Shown: positions 21,790 to 32,802 of the stretch, in pieces
How positions within the stretch are numbered: the stretch's first letter is position 1
Layout: each line of letters starts with the position of its first letter
Source: Physcomitrium patens
Lineage: Eukaryota > Streptophyta > Bryopsida > Funariales > Funariaceae
Length of the DNA stretch: 64,000 nucleotides
Assembly (NCBI RefSeq): GCF_000002425.4
Contig: NC_037264.1
Coordinates: 8,910,886 to 8,974,885, forward strand
Direction: 5' to 3'
Program-made: the position numbers and the translations under genes
Notes under the pieces: model-generated
Told to the model about the DNA's origin: nothing
Seen by the model: only the letters and a program-made list of their open reading frames with translations
Databases searched by the model: none

Positions 21790-23716
21790 TCAAAAAGATT
21801 TTTAATTTTATAAGAATCTAAGCACATTACTTAATATTTTTTTAAAAAACAAAGCAATAACAAAATAAGAAGCATAGTTACCAAAAAAAACAATGTATCA
21901 AAAAATGAGCTTTTGTAGCTATGATAAAGATTGTGCACCTAAAATCTTGTGTAATACCTTGTAAAGGTCCTATTCATTCTTCAAATCCCTCATCTTATTT
22001 CACAATAGAAGTTTATTCAGGATCAAAAAATTACAAAGTCTTAGCTTTATTAGATTTAATAGCCTCAATATGTTTTTTAGATAAAGATTTTATTAAAAAA
22101 GAAAAAACATTTGAAGTCAAGAAAACTAAACTCGTACATATAAAAGTCATAGATAGTCATGTGCTATCTTTTCGAGCTGTTATCTATAAAGTTGTTTTTT
22201 TAGATGTAAAAATTAAAGATTATAATAGCGTAATAATATTTAATGTGATAAGATCTTCATTCAATTTGATTATTTTAAGATTATTTTGTTATAAAAGTAT
22301 AATCTTTAAATAGATTAGATTTCTTGTAACTTTAATTTTTCTTGTAGTTTGATATAAAATTCTATTAGTTAAATAAAAATACATAAGTCTAATACATCCA
22401 AATAATTATTGGTAGATTTGAAACCTTTTATTATTATTGTAAAAAAAAAAATCATCTTTTGTTATATATGCTACATTTATTTGTGATGGTGGAAAGACAT
22501 CAAGTTGTATTCCTATCCATTATCAAGATTTCCAAGATGTTTTTGAAAAGAAGAATCCAAATATTCTTCCAAAGCATTGACCTGATGATTGTTCAATTGA
22601 TTTCTAAGAAGAAAATCAACCACCATTTGGACTAATTTATAACTATTGCAAAATGAGTTAAGTGTATTAAAAGAATATATTGATGAAAATTTGATTAAGA
22701 ACTTCATATCTCAATTAAAATTTCCAATAGGAGCTCCTATCTTATTTGTCAAGAAAAAGAATGGATCTTTGTTGATGTGCATAGACTATTAGGGACTTAA
22801 TAAGATCACCTTCAAAAATAGATATTTTTATCTCTAATTTCTAAACTTATCAATTAATTCAATTAAATAAAGATCTATACAAATATAGATCTATAAGGAC
22901 CATATCACTTGGTCTACATGAAAGAAAGAAATGAATGAAATACTACTTTTAAAACTAGATATGGACATTTTGAATATAATATCATATCTTTTGGACTCAC
23001 AAATATATCAACTACTTTTTCAATATCTTATGAACAATATTTTTTATCAGTTTTTTTGATGATTTTATTGTCTATTATTTAGACAATATTTTAATCTAAT
23101 CTAAAAACAAAAAAAATATGAATTTCATGTTTTTTATATGACACAAAAATTTAGAGATGCAAGATTGTATGCTAAGATAAAAAAGTGTATATTTTACATT
23201 AGTGAAGTTGATTTCTCAAGATATATCATTTTCAACAAAGGACTAATGATGGATCTAAAGAAGGTCTAAATTATCATAGATTGGAAGATTCTAAAAACAA
23301 TCAAAGTTATATAATATTTTTTGGAATTTTTCCATTATTACAAAATCTTCATTAAGATTTTTTTTCAAATTGTAGTTCTCCTTATACATCTAGCATGTAA
23401 AGATAAACTTGAATAGAGCAAAGAAGCTAAAGCATTTTTTGAAGACTTGATGACATTATTTATTTTGCACCAATTTTATATCAAGTTAATTTTTCAAGGT
23501 ATTTTTTTATAGAAACAAATACATCAGACATTGCTATAGGTATTTTTTTTATTACAAATAGGAGTATATGATAAGTTCCATCCAATAGCTATTCATTCTA
23601 AGAAAATTAATAGTTGAGATTAACTATGAAATCCATGACAAAGAACTTATGATTGTAGATTCATTTAAAAAATGGCATCATTATCTAAAAGGTACTTCTA
23701 ATCTAATCACTATTGT
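21790..23716 (+). pseudogene. Element D gag end, protease, RT and RNase H (5' part)
   Basis: Zinc-knuckle relic ESKHITQYF-like near 21810. An A AAA AAT heptamer (21900-21906) lies at the expected frameshift position. Protease region has ALLDLIASICFLD (about 22045-22085). RT relic has FVKKKNGS near 22745, then YLDNILI near 23080 and an RNase H start to 23716. The two AGATCT copies at 22871 and 22887 preserve the arrangement that element C has lost. Many stops and shifts. Confidence 0.7.
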
Positions 23717-24670
23717 CATGATATAATATAGCTAATGAATGAAAGAATAAAAAAAATGTTATATTATAGAAGATCTTATTTTAAAATATTATAGAAAATA
23801 TCTTACAAAATAGATAATAGTCAAAAAAATATAAAATTAAAGGATACTATTACTCCCTTTTTACAAAATAGGCTTCTATTTATTCTGTAGGACCATAAAT
23901 AAGGCAAAACTAAGTAGATTAGGAAATAAAATGATATAGATATGTATAGGAGAGAATTAAAAGTAAAATTTTAGCAAAAATTACCTCAAGAAGCCAAGAA
24001 TTGATATCCAAAAAGGACCAATTGTCAACTTGAATTGAAATCAGACCTCAAGGCATAAAACCATATACCTATAGTGACTCCAGGATTTTTTTGCAGATTT
24101 AAGAATAAGATTTGATAGTTGACTTGATAAGGTTTCTTTAGACGTTGATTTTGATTGATTTGAGTATGTAATGACTTTGTTAAAGCTTAGCAAAGTCACC
24201 ATTGTTTTAGGTGATTCTAAAATTTGTGAAATAAAAAAGATATTATGTTTTGGAGTATTTTGTAAATTTGGTAGTAAATATATAATTTAAATTTTGAGAA
24301 CTTATGTGAATAGTTATTTGAAATATATGCTATAAATTTGAGCTTGATCAAATGATTGAATCAAAGGTTATTGAATTTTAAGTAGGTTGAAATCTCAGAA
24401 ATTAGACTTTGATGGACAATTAGGATTTTTAAGATCTTCAGCAATCTATTAATTGGATTGGAGTGAAATTTATATATAAAGGTAATAGAATTGATTTATT
24501 ATAAATATGTGAATGTTAAAAATAATTGAATGGTATGAAAAAGAAATATTAGTACTAGAAGACCGCCATCAAGATTGAAGAAAGAAGCTAGCCAACTTCT
24601 AAGCAGATTTTGATATTTTTCTTTTATTTGCTAGATGTCCAATGCATTTTTAAATAAGACTTCATATAAT
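23717..24670 (+). repeat. Repeat family F, copy 2, inserted in element D
   Basis: Interrupts D's RNase H at 23716. The resumed D sequence begins ataacattgt, which partly repeats the aatcactattgt before the break, so a target duplication of roughly 10-12 bp is possible. The inserted sequence aligns with 35690-36560 (aagattgaagaa, tttgttaaagctt...gcaaagt, attgaattttaagtaggttga). No coding capacity or clear terminal inverted repeats. Confidence 0.45.
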
Positions 24671-24691
24671 ATAACATTGTATATATGAATC

Positions 24692-25241
24692 TGTCACGGC
24701 CATAATCATGTAAGCTAATAATTACATATAGAAATAGGTAGAAGTAAGTAAAAGTAGATAAAAGTAAATTAATTCTATAATATTTAATATAGAAGCTTCC
24801 TAGAAACTTCCTAGATGCTGCTTTGACTTCATAGGTGTCTTTAATTGACTTTTTGGATTAGAAACGTGGTCAACAAGTTGGCCATGTGCCACACATGTTG
24901 TTAGCTTGAAGATCAAGCTAACTATGTGGCTCACACGTAGAAAAACTTACCTTGTAAGTCAAGGCATGTGTCCTACAAAGTCAACACATATTGGAGGTCC
25001 TATAGAACGTCGCCACGTAGCTCCTAGTTAGATAGTATATATAGAGACAAGAATGAAGGCTTCTTCACTCTTGTCAACTCCTTTCTTGCTTCTAGTCCAG
25101 GTTCAAGAGTCTTTAGTTTCTTGTCTTGTGGCAATAGCCATTCCAGTTTCCTTTTAATATACCTACTTGTTTATATTTTGACTTATTATATCGAGATAGC
25201 CTTTTTGTATATTTTCCCTCATCGAGTCTTTGTCCTTGATA
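24692..25241 (+). repeat. Element C 5' LTR (550 bp)
   Basis: Begins tgtcacggcc and ends ccttgata, where the 3' LTR ends ccttgaca. TATA box tatatata at 25036-25043, followed by agagacaagaatgaag as probable transcription start region. An aGAAgcTTCctaGAAacTTC stretch near 24801 holds two 2-module heat-shock-like motifs with imperfect spacing. Confidence 0.93.
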
Positions 25242-25280
25242 GATTGACAAGAGTACACTTACAATATCAGAGCTTTGTTT
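25242..25280 (+). other. Element C leader with primer-binding-site-like motif
   Basis: After the LTR comes gattgacaagagtacactt, then acaatatcagagctttg. ATATCAGAGC matches the core of initiator-Met tRNA primer sites but starts about 22 nt from the LTR and lacks the usual TGG. Element B shows the same layout. Confidence 0.4.
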
Positions 25281-25449
25281 TTCTTGAGTGAGAGTGGATT
25301 ACCCCTTTCTCTTGACAAGACATAAGCGTATTAGAAGTTTGCGGATTACCCACTTCTAAACTGATATTGTTCTTAGTATCTTCTTTGTTATCAAGTCTTT
25401 CTTTTCTTTTGTCTTGAGCAGTATCAAACAAATTTTTCTTAGTGTCATT

Positions 25450-26454
25450 ATGACAGAGCTTGTTGAAATGAAGAGTGCAATGGTACAAATGCAAGAGCAA
25501 ATGAGGGAGTTAATGCTTGCGATGCATCAACTCAATTCACCAACACATGAAAGAACAAGAATAGCAAAAAGTGGAGATATAGAGATGATCGGAGCTGCTT
25601 CAACATCTACAACAAATCACGTTCCTTCTCCAATTGTACAACACCCTGTAAGCACTAGAGAACCAAGAATTGCCTTACCCGAGAAATTTGATGGTGTGAG
25701 ATCTAAGTTTCGAGGGTTCATCAATCAAGTACAATTGGCAATTGAACTTCAACCGCAAAGCTATCCAACTCCAGGATCACAAGTCATGTTTATTGGCACT
25801 CTACTTTCTGGTTTTGCATTATCATGGTTTTCGTCTTTTCTTGAACAACGAAATCCAATATTGGACAATTTGGAAGCTTTTTTGGCGGAGTTTCGATCTA
25901 TGTATGGTGAACACGATGCAACTCGTGTTGCAACAAATAAGATCCAAATTCTGCGACAAGGAAATCGCTCAGTAACAGTGTATGCTTCACAATTTTGACA
26001 ACTTGTAATTGACATCAAGTGGGATGATGCTGCACTCATTAGTCAATTTCTTTATGGATTGCAATACGAAGTAAAGAAATTGATGCTCAACTTACCTGAT
26101 CCTCAAACTTTGAGTCAAGCAATCGATTTTACGGTAAAATGTGATAATCGACTTTTTGAATTTCGATCTGAGAATCATTCACGGGAACCTCAACGTTATT
26201 ACTCAATGGCAACATCAACATCTTTGCCAAACGTACATTCGGAAGTAAAAGACATGCAAATTGACGTGGTACGTTTTAAACCTCTAATTGAGCAAAAAAA
26301 GATTCGTCGTCGTCAAGAAGGATTATGTTTATATTGCGGAGAACCTAAGCACACTACTCAACATTGTCCAAAGAAACGACGCAACTATAAAATGAGGGGT
26401 ACGACGGTCAAAGAAGACAACATGTCGGGAAACGGATTCGTCCAGCTACAATAG
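25450..26454 (+). pseudogene. Element C gag
   Basis: ATG at 25450 (MTELVEMKSAMVQMQEQM). The frame runs through PEKFDGVRSKFRGFINQVQL, SWFSSFLEQRNP and a CCHC knuckle CLYCGEPKHTTQHC (CX2CX4HX4C) to TAG at 26452. A single in-frame TGA at 25996-25998 follows YASQF, where element B has YASDFRQL. This is consistent with CGA-to-TGA. Otherwise about 334 codons, normal for a chromovirus gag. Confidence 0.9.
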
Positions 26455-29400
26455 GGACCGTGCAGCTGGAACCTTGTACAATTCCTAATGAAGGTCCTAT
26501 CCTCTCCTCAGAACCCTCTCCTTGTTTTATAATAGACTTATATTTAGGACCTAAGAATTACAAAGCCTCTGCTTTATTAGATTCGGGAGCCTCAGCATGT
26601 TTTTTAGATGAACAATTTGTTAAAAGTCGTAAAATATCCTTTGTACAGAAACCTAAACCAGTACATGTAGAAGTCATAGATGGTCGTCCCTTGTCTTCTG
26701 GAGATGTCACTCATGAAACTCATCCTATAAAAGTAACAATAGACGGTCATGATAGCTACATAGCTTTTAACATAATTAAATCCCCGTCCAATCCAGTTAT
26801 TTTAGGTTTATCCTGGCTAGAAAAATATTACCCTCGAATAGATTGGAATTCGCATAAACTTGACTTTTCCCAGAGCGTTATTAATAGTTCTACTAACCAA
26901 GTAAAAAATTATAAGTCTAGTATAGTAAAACCCGCACTGATAGGTGCAAAAGCATTTATACACGCAGCAAAAGAAGGATCAACTTTTGCTATTTATGCTG
27001 CACCTATTTCTGAAAACGTAAAGACTTCAAGTGGCATTCCAAGTCAATATCAGGAGTATCAAGACGTTTTTGAGAAAAAGAATGCAGATATTCTTCCTGA
27101 GCATCGTCCATATGATTGTTCAATCGACCTCAAGGAAGGAACTCAGCCACCATTTGGACCAATTTACAGTTTATCGCAAGATGAGATGGCTGAACTCAAG
27201 ACATATATTGACGAGAATTTAGCGAAGAATTTCATACGCCATTCAAAATCTCCAGCAGGAGCTCCAATTCTATTCATAAAGAAAAAAGATGGATCTTTAC
27301 GAATGTGTGTTGATTATCGAGGACTCAACAAGATCACAATCAAGAACAGGTATCCATTACCTTTGATATCAGGACTCCTTGACCAGTTGAATCAAGCTAA
27401 GATCTAAGAGGAGCATATAATCTAGTACGGATCAAAGAAGGAGATGAATGGAAGACTGCGTTTCGAACCAGGTATGGACATTTCGAATATAATGTCATGC
27501 CCTTTGGACTCACGAATGCACCAGCTACTTTTCAACATCTCATGAATGATGTATTTCGTGAATTCTTAGACAATTTTGTCGTCTGCTATCTAGACGATAT
27601 CCTGATCTATTCTAAGAACGACGAAGAATATGAAATACATGTTCGTCAAGTATTACAAAAACTTAGAGATGCAGGATTGTACGCGAAGATGGAAAAGTGT
27701 GTATTTCACACTACTCAAGTTGACTTTTTAGGATACATCATTTCAAATGATGGTCTCATGATGGATTCTAAGAAAGTCCAAACAATCATGGATTGGAAGA
27801 TTCCAAGGACAGTAAGAGATGTCCAATGTTTCTTGGGATTTGCCAATTACTATCGGATCTTCATCAAAGATTTCTCACGAGTTGCAGCTCCACTTACACG
27901 CTTGACTAGTAAAGATAAATTTCAATGGAATCAAGAAGCGGAAGCAGCATTTGAAGCTTTGAAGACATCGTTTGTTTCTGCACCAGTCTTATATCGTGTT
28001 GACTTTTCCAAGGCATTTTTTATGGAAACAGATGCATCAGATTTTGCCTTGGGTGCAGTTTTATCACAAATGGGAACAGATGACAAACTTCATCCGATAG
28101 CTTTTCATTCAAGAAAATTCTCAGCAGTCGAGATCAATTATGAGATCCACGATAAAGAACTTCTTGTGATCGTGGATTCCTTTCAAGAATGGCGTCATTA
28201 TCTAGAAGGCGCTTCTAGTCCAGTCACTGTGTATACAGATCACAAGAACCTCGAGTATTTCATGTCAGCACGCGTGTTGAATCGGCGTCAAGCTCATTGG
28301 AGTATGTCTTTGTCAAGATTCGAGTTCATTATCACTTATCGGCCAGGAAAATAACAAGGTTTATCCGATGCCCTATCTAGATGTTCTTATTTTGCACCAA
28401 AAGAAGGAGATGCAGCTTTTGAGCAACAAAGAACGGTCCTCTTGAAACTGGAGCAATTTCATCTCCGAGCAATGAAATCAACATTGACTGTTGATTCAAT
28501 TTTTCTCAAGCAAATCCAGTCCAGTATGTCCTCAGACCCTCTTGTTTATGATATCAAGAATAATTCTTCCAAGTCTCATGATCCTTCTAAGTTCGAGTTC
28601 AAGAATAATCTATTATATTTTGAAGGACGCCTATATGTTCCAGAAGGAGAAGCACGTTTACGTGTTCTTCAAGCACGTCATGACTTTCCAGCAGCAGGGC
28701 ACTTTGGATATAATAAGACTTTGGAACTCATATCAAGAGATTTTTGGTGGCCACAAATGTGGAAGTCAGTCAAAGACTTTGTACAATCATGTGATATTTG
28801 TTCAAGATCAAAAATTCCTCGTCATCGACCTTACGGACTTCTTCAGCCATTACCTATACTAGAACAACCATGGTCTTCTGTTTCTATGGATTTCATCACA
28901 GATCTTCCAAGCTCAAGATCTTATGATTCTATATTTGTGATAGTAGATCGTTTCACCAAGATGGCACATTTTGTGCCATGTACAAAATCTATCACAGGTG
29001 AAGAAACAGCTAAGCTTTTCATTGATAATATCTATCGCTATCATGGATTACCTAAAGATATCATATCAGATAGGGGAACTCAATTTGTGTCAAGATTTTG
29101 GAGGACCCTTTTCAAGATTTTAAAAGTGGACATAAAGCTATCTTCGGCTTTCCATCCTCAAACTGATGGACAAACAGAGCGAGTAAACCAAGTCTTGGAG
29201 CAATATTTAAGGTGTACTATCAACTACCAACAAGATGATTGGACAACCCTTCTGCCATTGGCAGAGTTTGCTTATAATAATACGGTACATTCTTCCATGC
29301 AACAAACACCTTTCTTTGCCAATTATGGCTATCATCCACGACTTGATACTTTTGATTTTTCAAAAGTTGATAATCCTGCAGCAGAAGATATGGCAAATCG

Positions 29401-29947
29401 GTTGTCAGAGTTACATGCAATAATGAAGACGCAATTGAAGGAAGCTCAAGAACGACAAAAGATAAATACAGATCTATATCGTAAGGAGCAACCACAACTC
29501 AATGTGGGTGATAAGGTATGGCTACTTCGTCGCAATATCAAGACTACTCGACCTTGTGACAAGTTGGACTATCGTAGGCTTGGCCCCTTTTCTGTTTCTG
29601 AACAGATCAACCCAGTTGCATATCGGTTACATCTATCGGAGTCAATGAAGATCCATCCTGTATTCCACGTGTCTCTTCTTGAACCATATAAGACAGTGGA
29701 TATACAAGAAAGAAAACAAATGCCACCGCCTCCTATAGAAGTAGATAATAATGAAGAATTTGAGGTGGAAGAGATATTAGACTCAAGGCGGCGCCGAAAT
29801 AAGCTGGAATATCTTGTTCATTGGCGCGGATATGATATTAGTGAACGCACATGGGAGCCATCTAGGAATCTAGCAAATGCATCAGCTAAAGTCAAAGTTT
29901 TTCATCAACGACATCCATCGAAACCAAGATCAAAATCTCTCTTATAA
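26391..29947 (+). pseudogene. Element C pol: protease, RT, RNase H, integrase, chromodomain
   Basis: Protease [13 protein letters not shown] (about 26570). RT begins [20 protein letters not shown] (about 27280). A 16-bp deletion at 27400-27405 shifts the frame. RT continues VMPFGLTNAPATFQH and CYLDDILIYSK (about 27585). RNase H has METDASDFALGAVLS and VYTDHKNLEYFMSA. An in-frame TAA at 28352 (CAA in related copies) follows ITYRPGK. Integrase has zinc-binding H/H and CDICSRSK, then SMDFITDLP, SDRGTQF and HPQTDGQTERVNQVLE (D,D,E). The chromodomain is EFEVEEILD then YLVHWRGYDISERTWEP (29755-29870). The gag-pol junction peptide [11 protein letters not shown] is shared with B as PATIGTLRL. Confidence 0.92.
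26427..26500 (+). promoter_or_regulatory. Predicted -1 frameshift signal of element C
   Basis: The gag frame reads tcg gga aac gga, i.e. a canonical G GGA AAC slippery heptamer (26427-26433). Eight nucleotides on, tccagct (26441-26447) can pair with agctgga (26464-26470) around a 16-nt loop containing the gag stop. Loop bases atagggacc (26451-26459) could pair, with one bulge, to ggtcctat (26493-26500), forming a pseudoknot. The pol frame is open only from about 26391, so gag and pol overlap by some 60 nt. Confidence 0.7.
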
Positions 29948-30026
29948 AAGAGACAAGATTGAGGCAAGATAACATTCAATTTCCTATCCTTGTTTGTAAC
30001 TTCTTTACATTTGTGACGCTAATTAG

Positions 30027-30449
30027 ATGGAGAGCCAACAACCAGCGGATTCAACTCAAGAACCTTCGTTTGTTGACCTGCCGGACGAGACATTACGATT
30101 GTCACAACCTTCAAGACGATGCAATCGAGATGAACATCTTCAAGAACGATATGTTCTTCCTCGAATAGATGGTGAGATACAACGCATTCAGTATCACGAT
30201 TTGGGAAGGGACTCCCGATGTTTGGTGATTTTGCTAGAGGTAGGAACAACTCCTGATGGTGTTCCAAATATTCTATTCGAAGGAAGTTACGAAGGCCTCA
30301 ACAATGATCAAATAACTGGGTAGTCTTCCCGCCCTGGTATGGGACACTACCGATGGTTGAGAGGCCCTATCAATCATCTTCGAAGAGAACAGAGATCAGA
30401 GTATGTGGCGAATACAATTCGTCGCATCATAGATTTCTTCAACATATGA
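30027..30449 (+). pseudogene. Element C ORF3: extra ORF of unknown function
   Basis: Starts at ATG 30027, 80 nt after pol, and runs 140 codons to TGA 30447. One in-frame TAG at 30321-30323 sits where B's homologue has Trp, so TGG-to-TAG is likely. Features: acidic N-terminus (MESQQPADSTQEP), LRLSQPSRR, a hydrophobic CLVILLEVG stretch, and a C-terminal core GMGHYRWLRGPINHLRREQ then ANTIRRIIDFF. No signal peptide or membrane helix. Element D lacks the equivalent between chromodomain and LTR. Family unknown. Confidence 0.65.
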
Positions 30450-30476
30450 TGACCGCTCCTCGTGGAACTCGTCTCT

Positions 30477-30490
30477 AGAAGGGGGGGTAA
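30477..30490 (+). other. Element C polypurine tract
   Basis: AGAAGGGGGGGTAA lies immediately before the 3' LTR, the standard plus-strand priming position. Confidence 0.85.
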
Positions 30491-31040
30491 TGTCATGGCC
30501 ATAATCATGTAAGCTAATAATTACATATAGAAATAGGTAGAAGTAAGTAAAAGTAGATAAAAGTAAATTAATTCTATAATATTTAATATAGAAGCTTCCT
30601 AGAAACTTCCTAGATGCTGCTTTGACTTCATAGGTGTCTTTAATTGACTTTTTGGATTAGAAACGTGGTCAACAAGTTGGCCATGTGCCACACATGTTGT
30701 TAGCTTGAAGATCAAGCTAACTATGTGGCTCACACGTAGAAAAACTTACCTTGTAAGTCAAGGCATGTGTCCTACAAAGTCAACACATATTGGAGGTCCT
30801 ATAGAACGTCGCCACGTAGCTCCTAGTTAGATAGTATATATAGAGACAAGAATGAAGGCTTCTTCACTCTTGTCAACTCCTTTCTTGCTTCTAGTCCAGG
30901 TTCAAGAGTCTTTAGTTTCTTGTCTTGTGGCAATAGCCATTCCAGTTTCCTTTTAATATACCTACTTGTTTATATTTTGACTTATTATATCGAGATAGCC
31001 TTTTTGTATATTTTCCCTCATCGAGTCTTTGTCCTTGACA
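30491..31040 (+). repeat. Element C 3' LTR (550 bp)
   Basis: Begins tgtcatggcc and ends ccttgaca. It differs from the 5' LTR only at an early C/T (acgg versus atgg) and at the penultimate base, as read by eye. Followed by the gaatc duplication. Confidence 0.93.
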
Positions 31041-31045
31041 GAATC

Positions 31046-32712
31046 ACAAGTATTCCAAGTGATTCATATCAATAAATATTTTGAATAATTTCTAAGTTTA
31101 TTAAATCATGTTTATATTTAGATTTGATTTCAAGATAACTTATCAACTCAAAAAATAATAAGATTTATCAAATGCTCTTTCTAGATATTCTTATCTTATA
31201 CCAAAAAAAAAGATACAGCTTTTGATTAATAAAATAAAATTTTCTTAAAGCCAAAGTATTTTCACCTTCAAGAAATAAAATCAATATTGACTAATAATTC
31301 AATTTTTTTTAAGTAAATTTAATCAAGTATTTTTTTTGATCATCTTGTTCAAGGTATCAAAAATCATTCTTTTAAGTCTCATGATACTTCAAAGTTTGAG
31401 TTTAAAAATAATTTATTCTATTTAGAAGAAAAATTATATATTTCAAAAGACAAAGCATGATTATGTTTTTTTTAAGCTCCTCATGACTTTCTAGCAACCA
31501 CACATTTTGGATACAATAAGACTTTGGAGTTAATATTATGAAATTTTTGGCGGTCTCAAATATAAAAGGTGGTTAAAAACTTTGTACAATCATATGATAT
31601 TTGTTCAAGTTCAAAAAATCCTTATTATTAACCTAATAGACTTCTTCAGCCATTACCTATTTTAGATCAACTATAGTCTTCTATTTCTATGGATTTTATT
31701 ACGGATCTTCTAGTCTCAAGTTTGTATGATTCTATATTTATGATAATAGACTATTTTATTAAGATGGCATATTTTGTACTATATAAAAAATTTATCAGAA
31801 GTAAAAAAATAACTAAGTTTTTTTTTGATAACATCTATTGCTATTATGAATTATCTAAGGATATTATATTAAATAAAGATATTCAATTTTCATCAAGATT
31901 TTTAAGAATCCTTTTTAAGATTCTAAATTTGGATATAAAGCTCTCTTTGGCTTTTTATCTTCAAACTAATAGATAAATAAAACAAATGAAAGAAGTTCTG
32001 AAATAATATTTGAGGTATACCATCAATTATCATCAAGATGATTGGACAACTCTTTTGTCATTCGTAAAGTTTGCATATAATAATTTGGTATATTTTTCTA
32101 TTCAACAAACACCTTTTTTTTTTGCTAATTATGGTTATCATCTATAACTTGATACATTTGACTTTTCAAAAATTGATAATCTTATAGCAAAAGTTTTAAC
32201 AAATCATTTGTGAGAGCTACATGCAATAATAAAGGCATAATTAAAAGAAACTTAAGAATGACAAAAGATCAACATAGATGCCTATTGCAAAGAACAACAA
32301 TTCAATGTAGGTAATAAGGTATGATTATTTTGTCACAATATTAAGACTACTCGTGCTTATAACAAGTTGGACTATTATAGATTTGGACCTTTATTTATTT
32401 GTGAATAAGTCAAAGATGTTGCTTATTAATTATATCTATCGGATTCTATAAAGATCCATTTTGTATTCCATGTAACTTCTTTTGAGCCATATAAGAAAAT
32501 AAATATCTTAGAAAAAAGAAAAATACCATCTTCTCTTTGAAAAGTGGATAATAATCAAGAGTTTGAAGTGGAAGAAGTCTTAGATTCAAAGCAATACCAA
32601 AATAGGTTGAAATATCTTATTTATTGATGTAGATCTGATATTAATCAATACACATGGGAGCTAAGAAAGAATCTTACAAATGTAGCAAAGAAAGTTGAGG
32701 CTTTTCATTGAC
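31046..32712 (+). pseudogene. Element D pol remnant, 3' part: RNase H end, integrase, chromodomain
   Basis: Continues D's RNase H after element C (DFKITYQLKK-like near 31125). Integrase remnants include a C-x-x-C-type region (SYDICSSSK) near 31590 and MDFITDLLVSSLYDSIFMII (31689), with the DGQTERVNQ equivalent reduced to NR*IKQMKE near 31965. A decayed chromodomain (EFEVEEVLDSK, then a TWE-like stretch) lies at about 32565-32665. Stops throughout. Confidence 0.7.
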
Positions 32713-32802
32713 ACCATCCATCAAAATCAAGATGAAGAATTGCAAGATTCATGAAAGATAATGATTGCTCCTTATGGAATTCATCCTTAGAAGAAGAAAT
32801 AA

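Larger units (their letters stand above)
24692..31040 (+). mobile_element. Element C: young, full-length chromodomain Ty3/gypsy retrotransposon (6.35 kb)
   Basis: Flanked by the 5-bp duplications gaatc (24687-24691 and 31041-31045). The two 550-bp LTRs differ, as far as read by eye, at only two positions, both C/T. Order: LTR, leader, gag, pol in the -1 frame, ORF3, polypurine tract, LTR. Despite the fresh LTRs the coding region has a nonsense codon in gag, a 16-bp deletion in RT, a nonsense codon after RNase H and one in ORF3. The copy is thus not autonomous. Confidence 0.95.

Noticed and set aside
30019..30267. 82-codon minus-strand ORF overlapping element C ORF3
   Set aside because: It is the antisense shadow of ORF3; similarity between B and C is in the sense frame.
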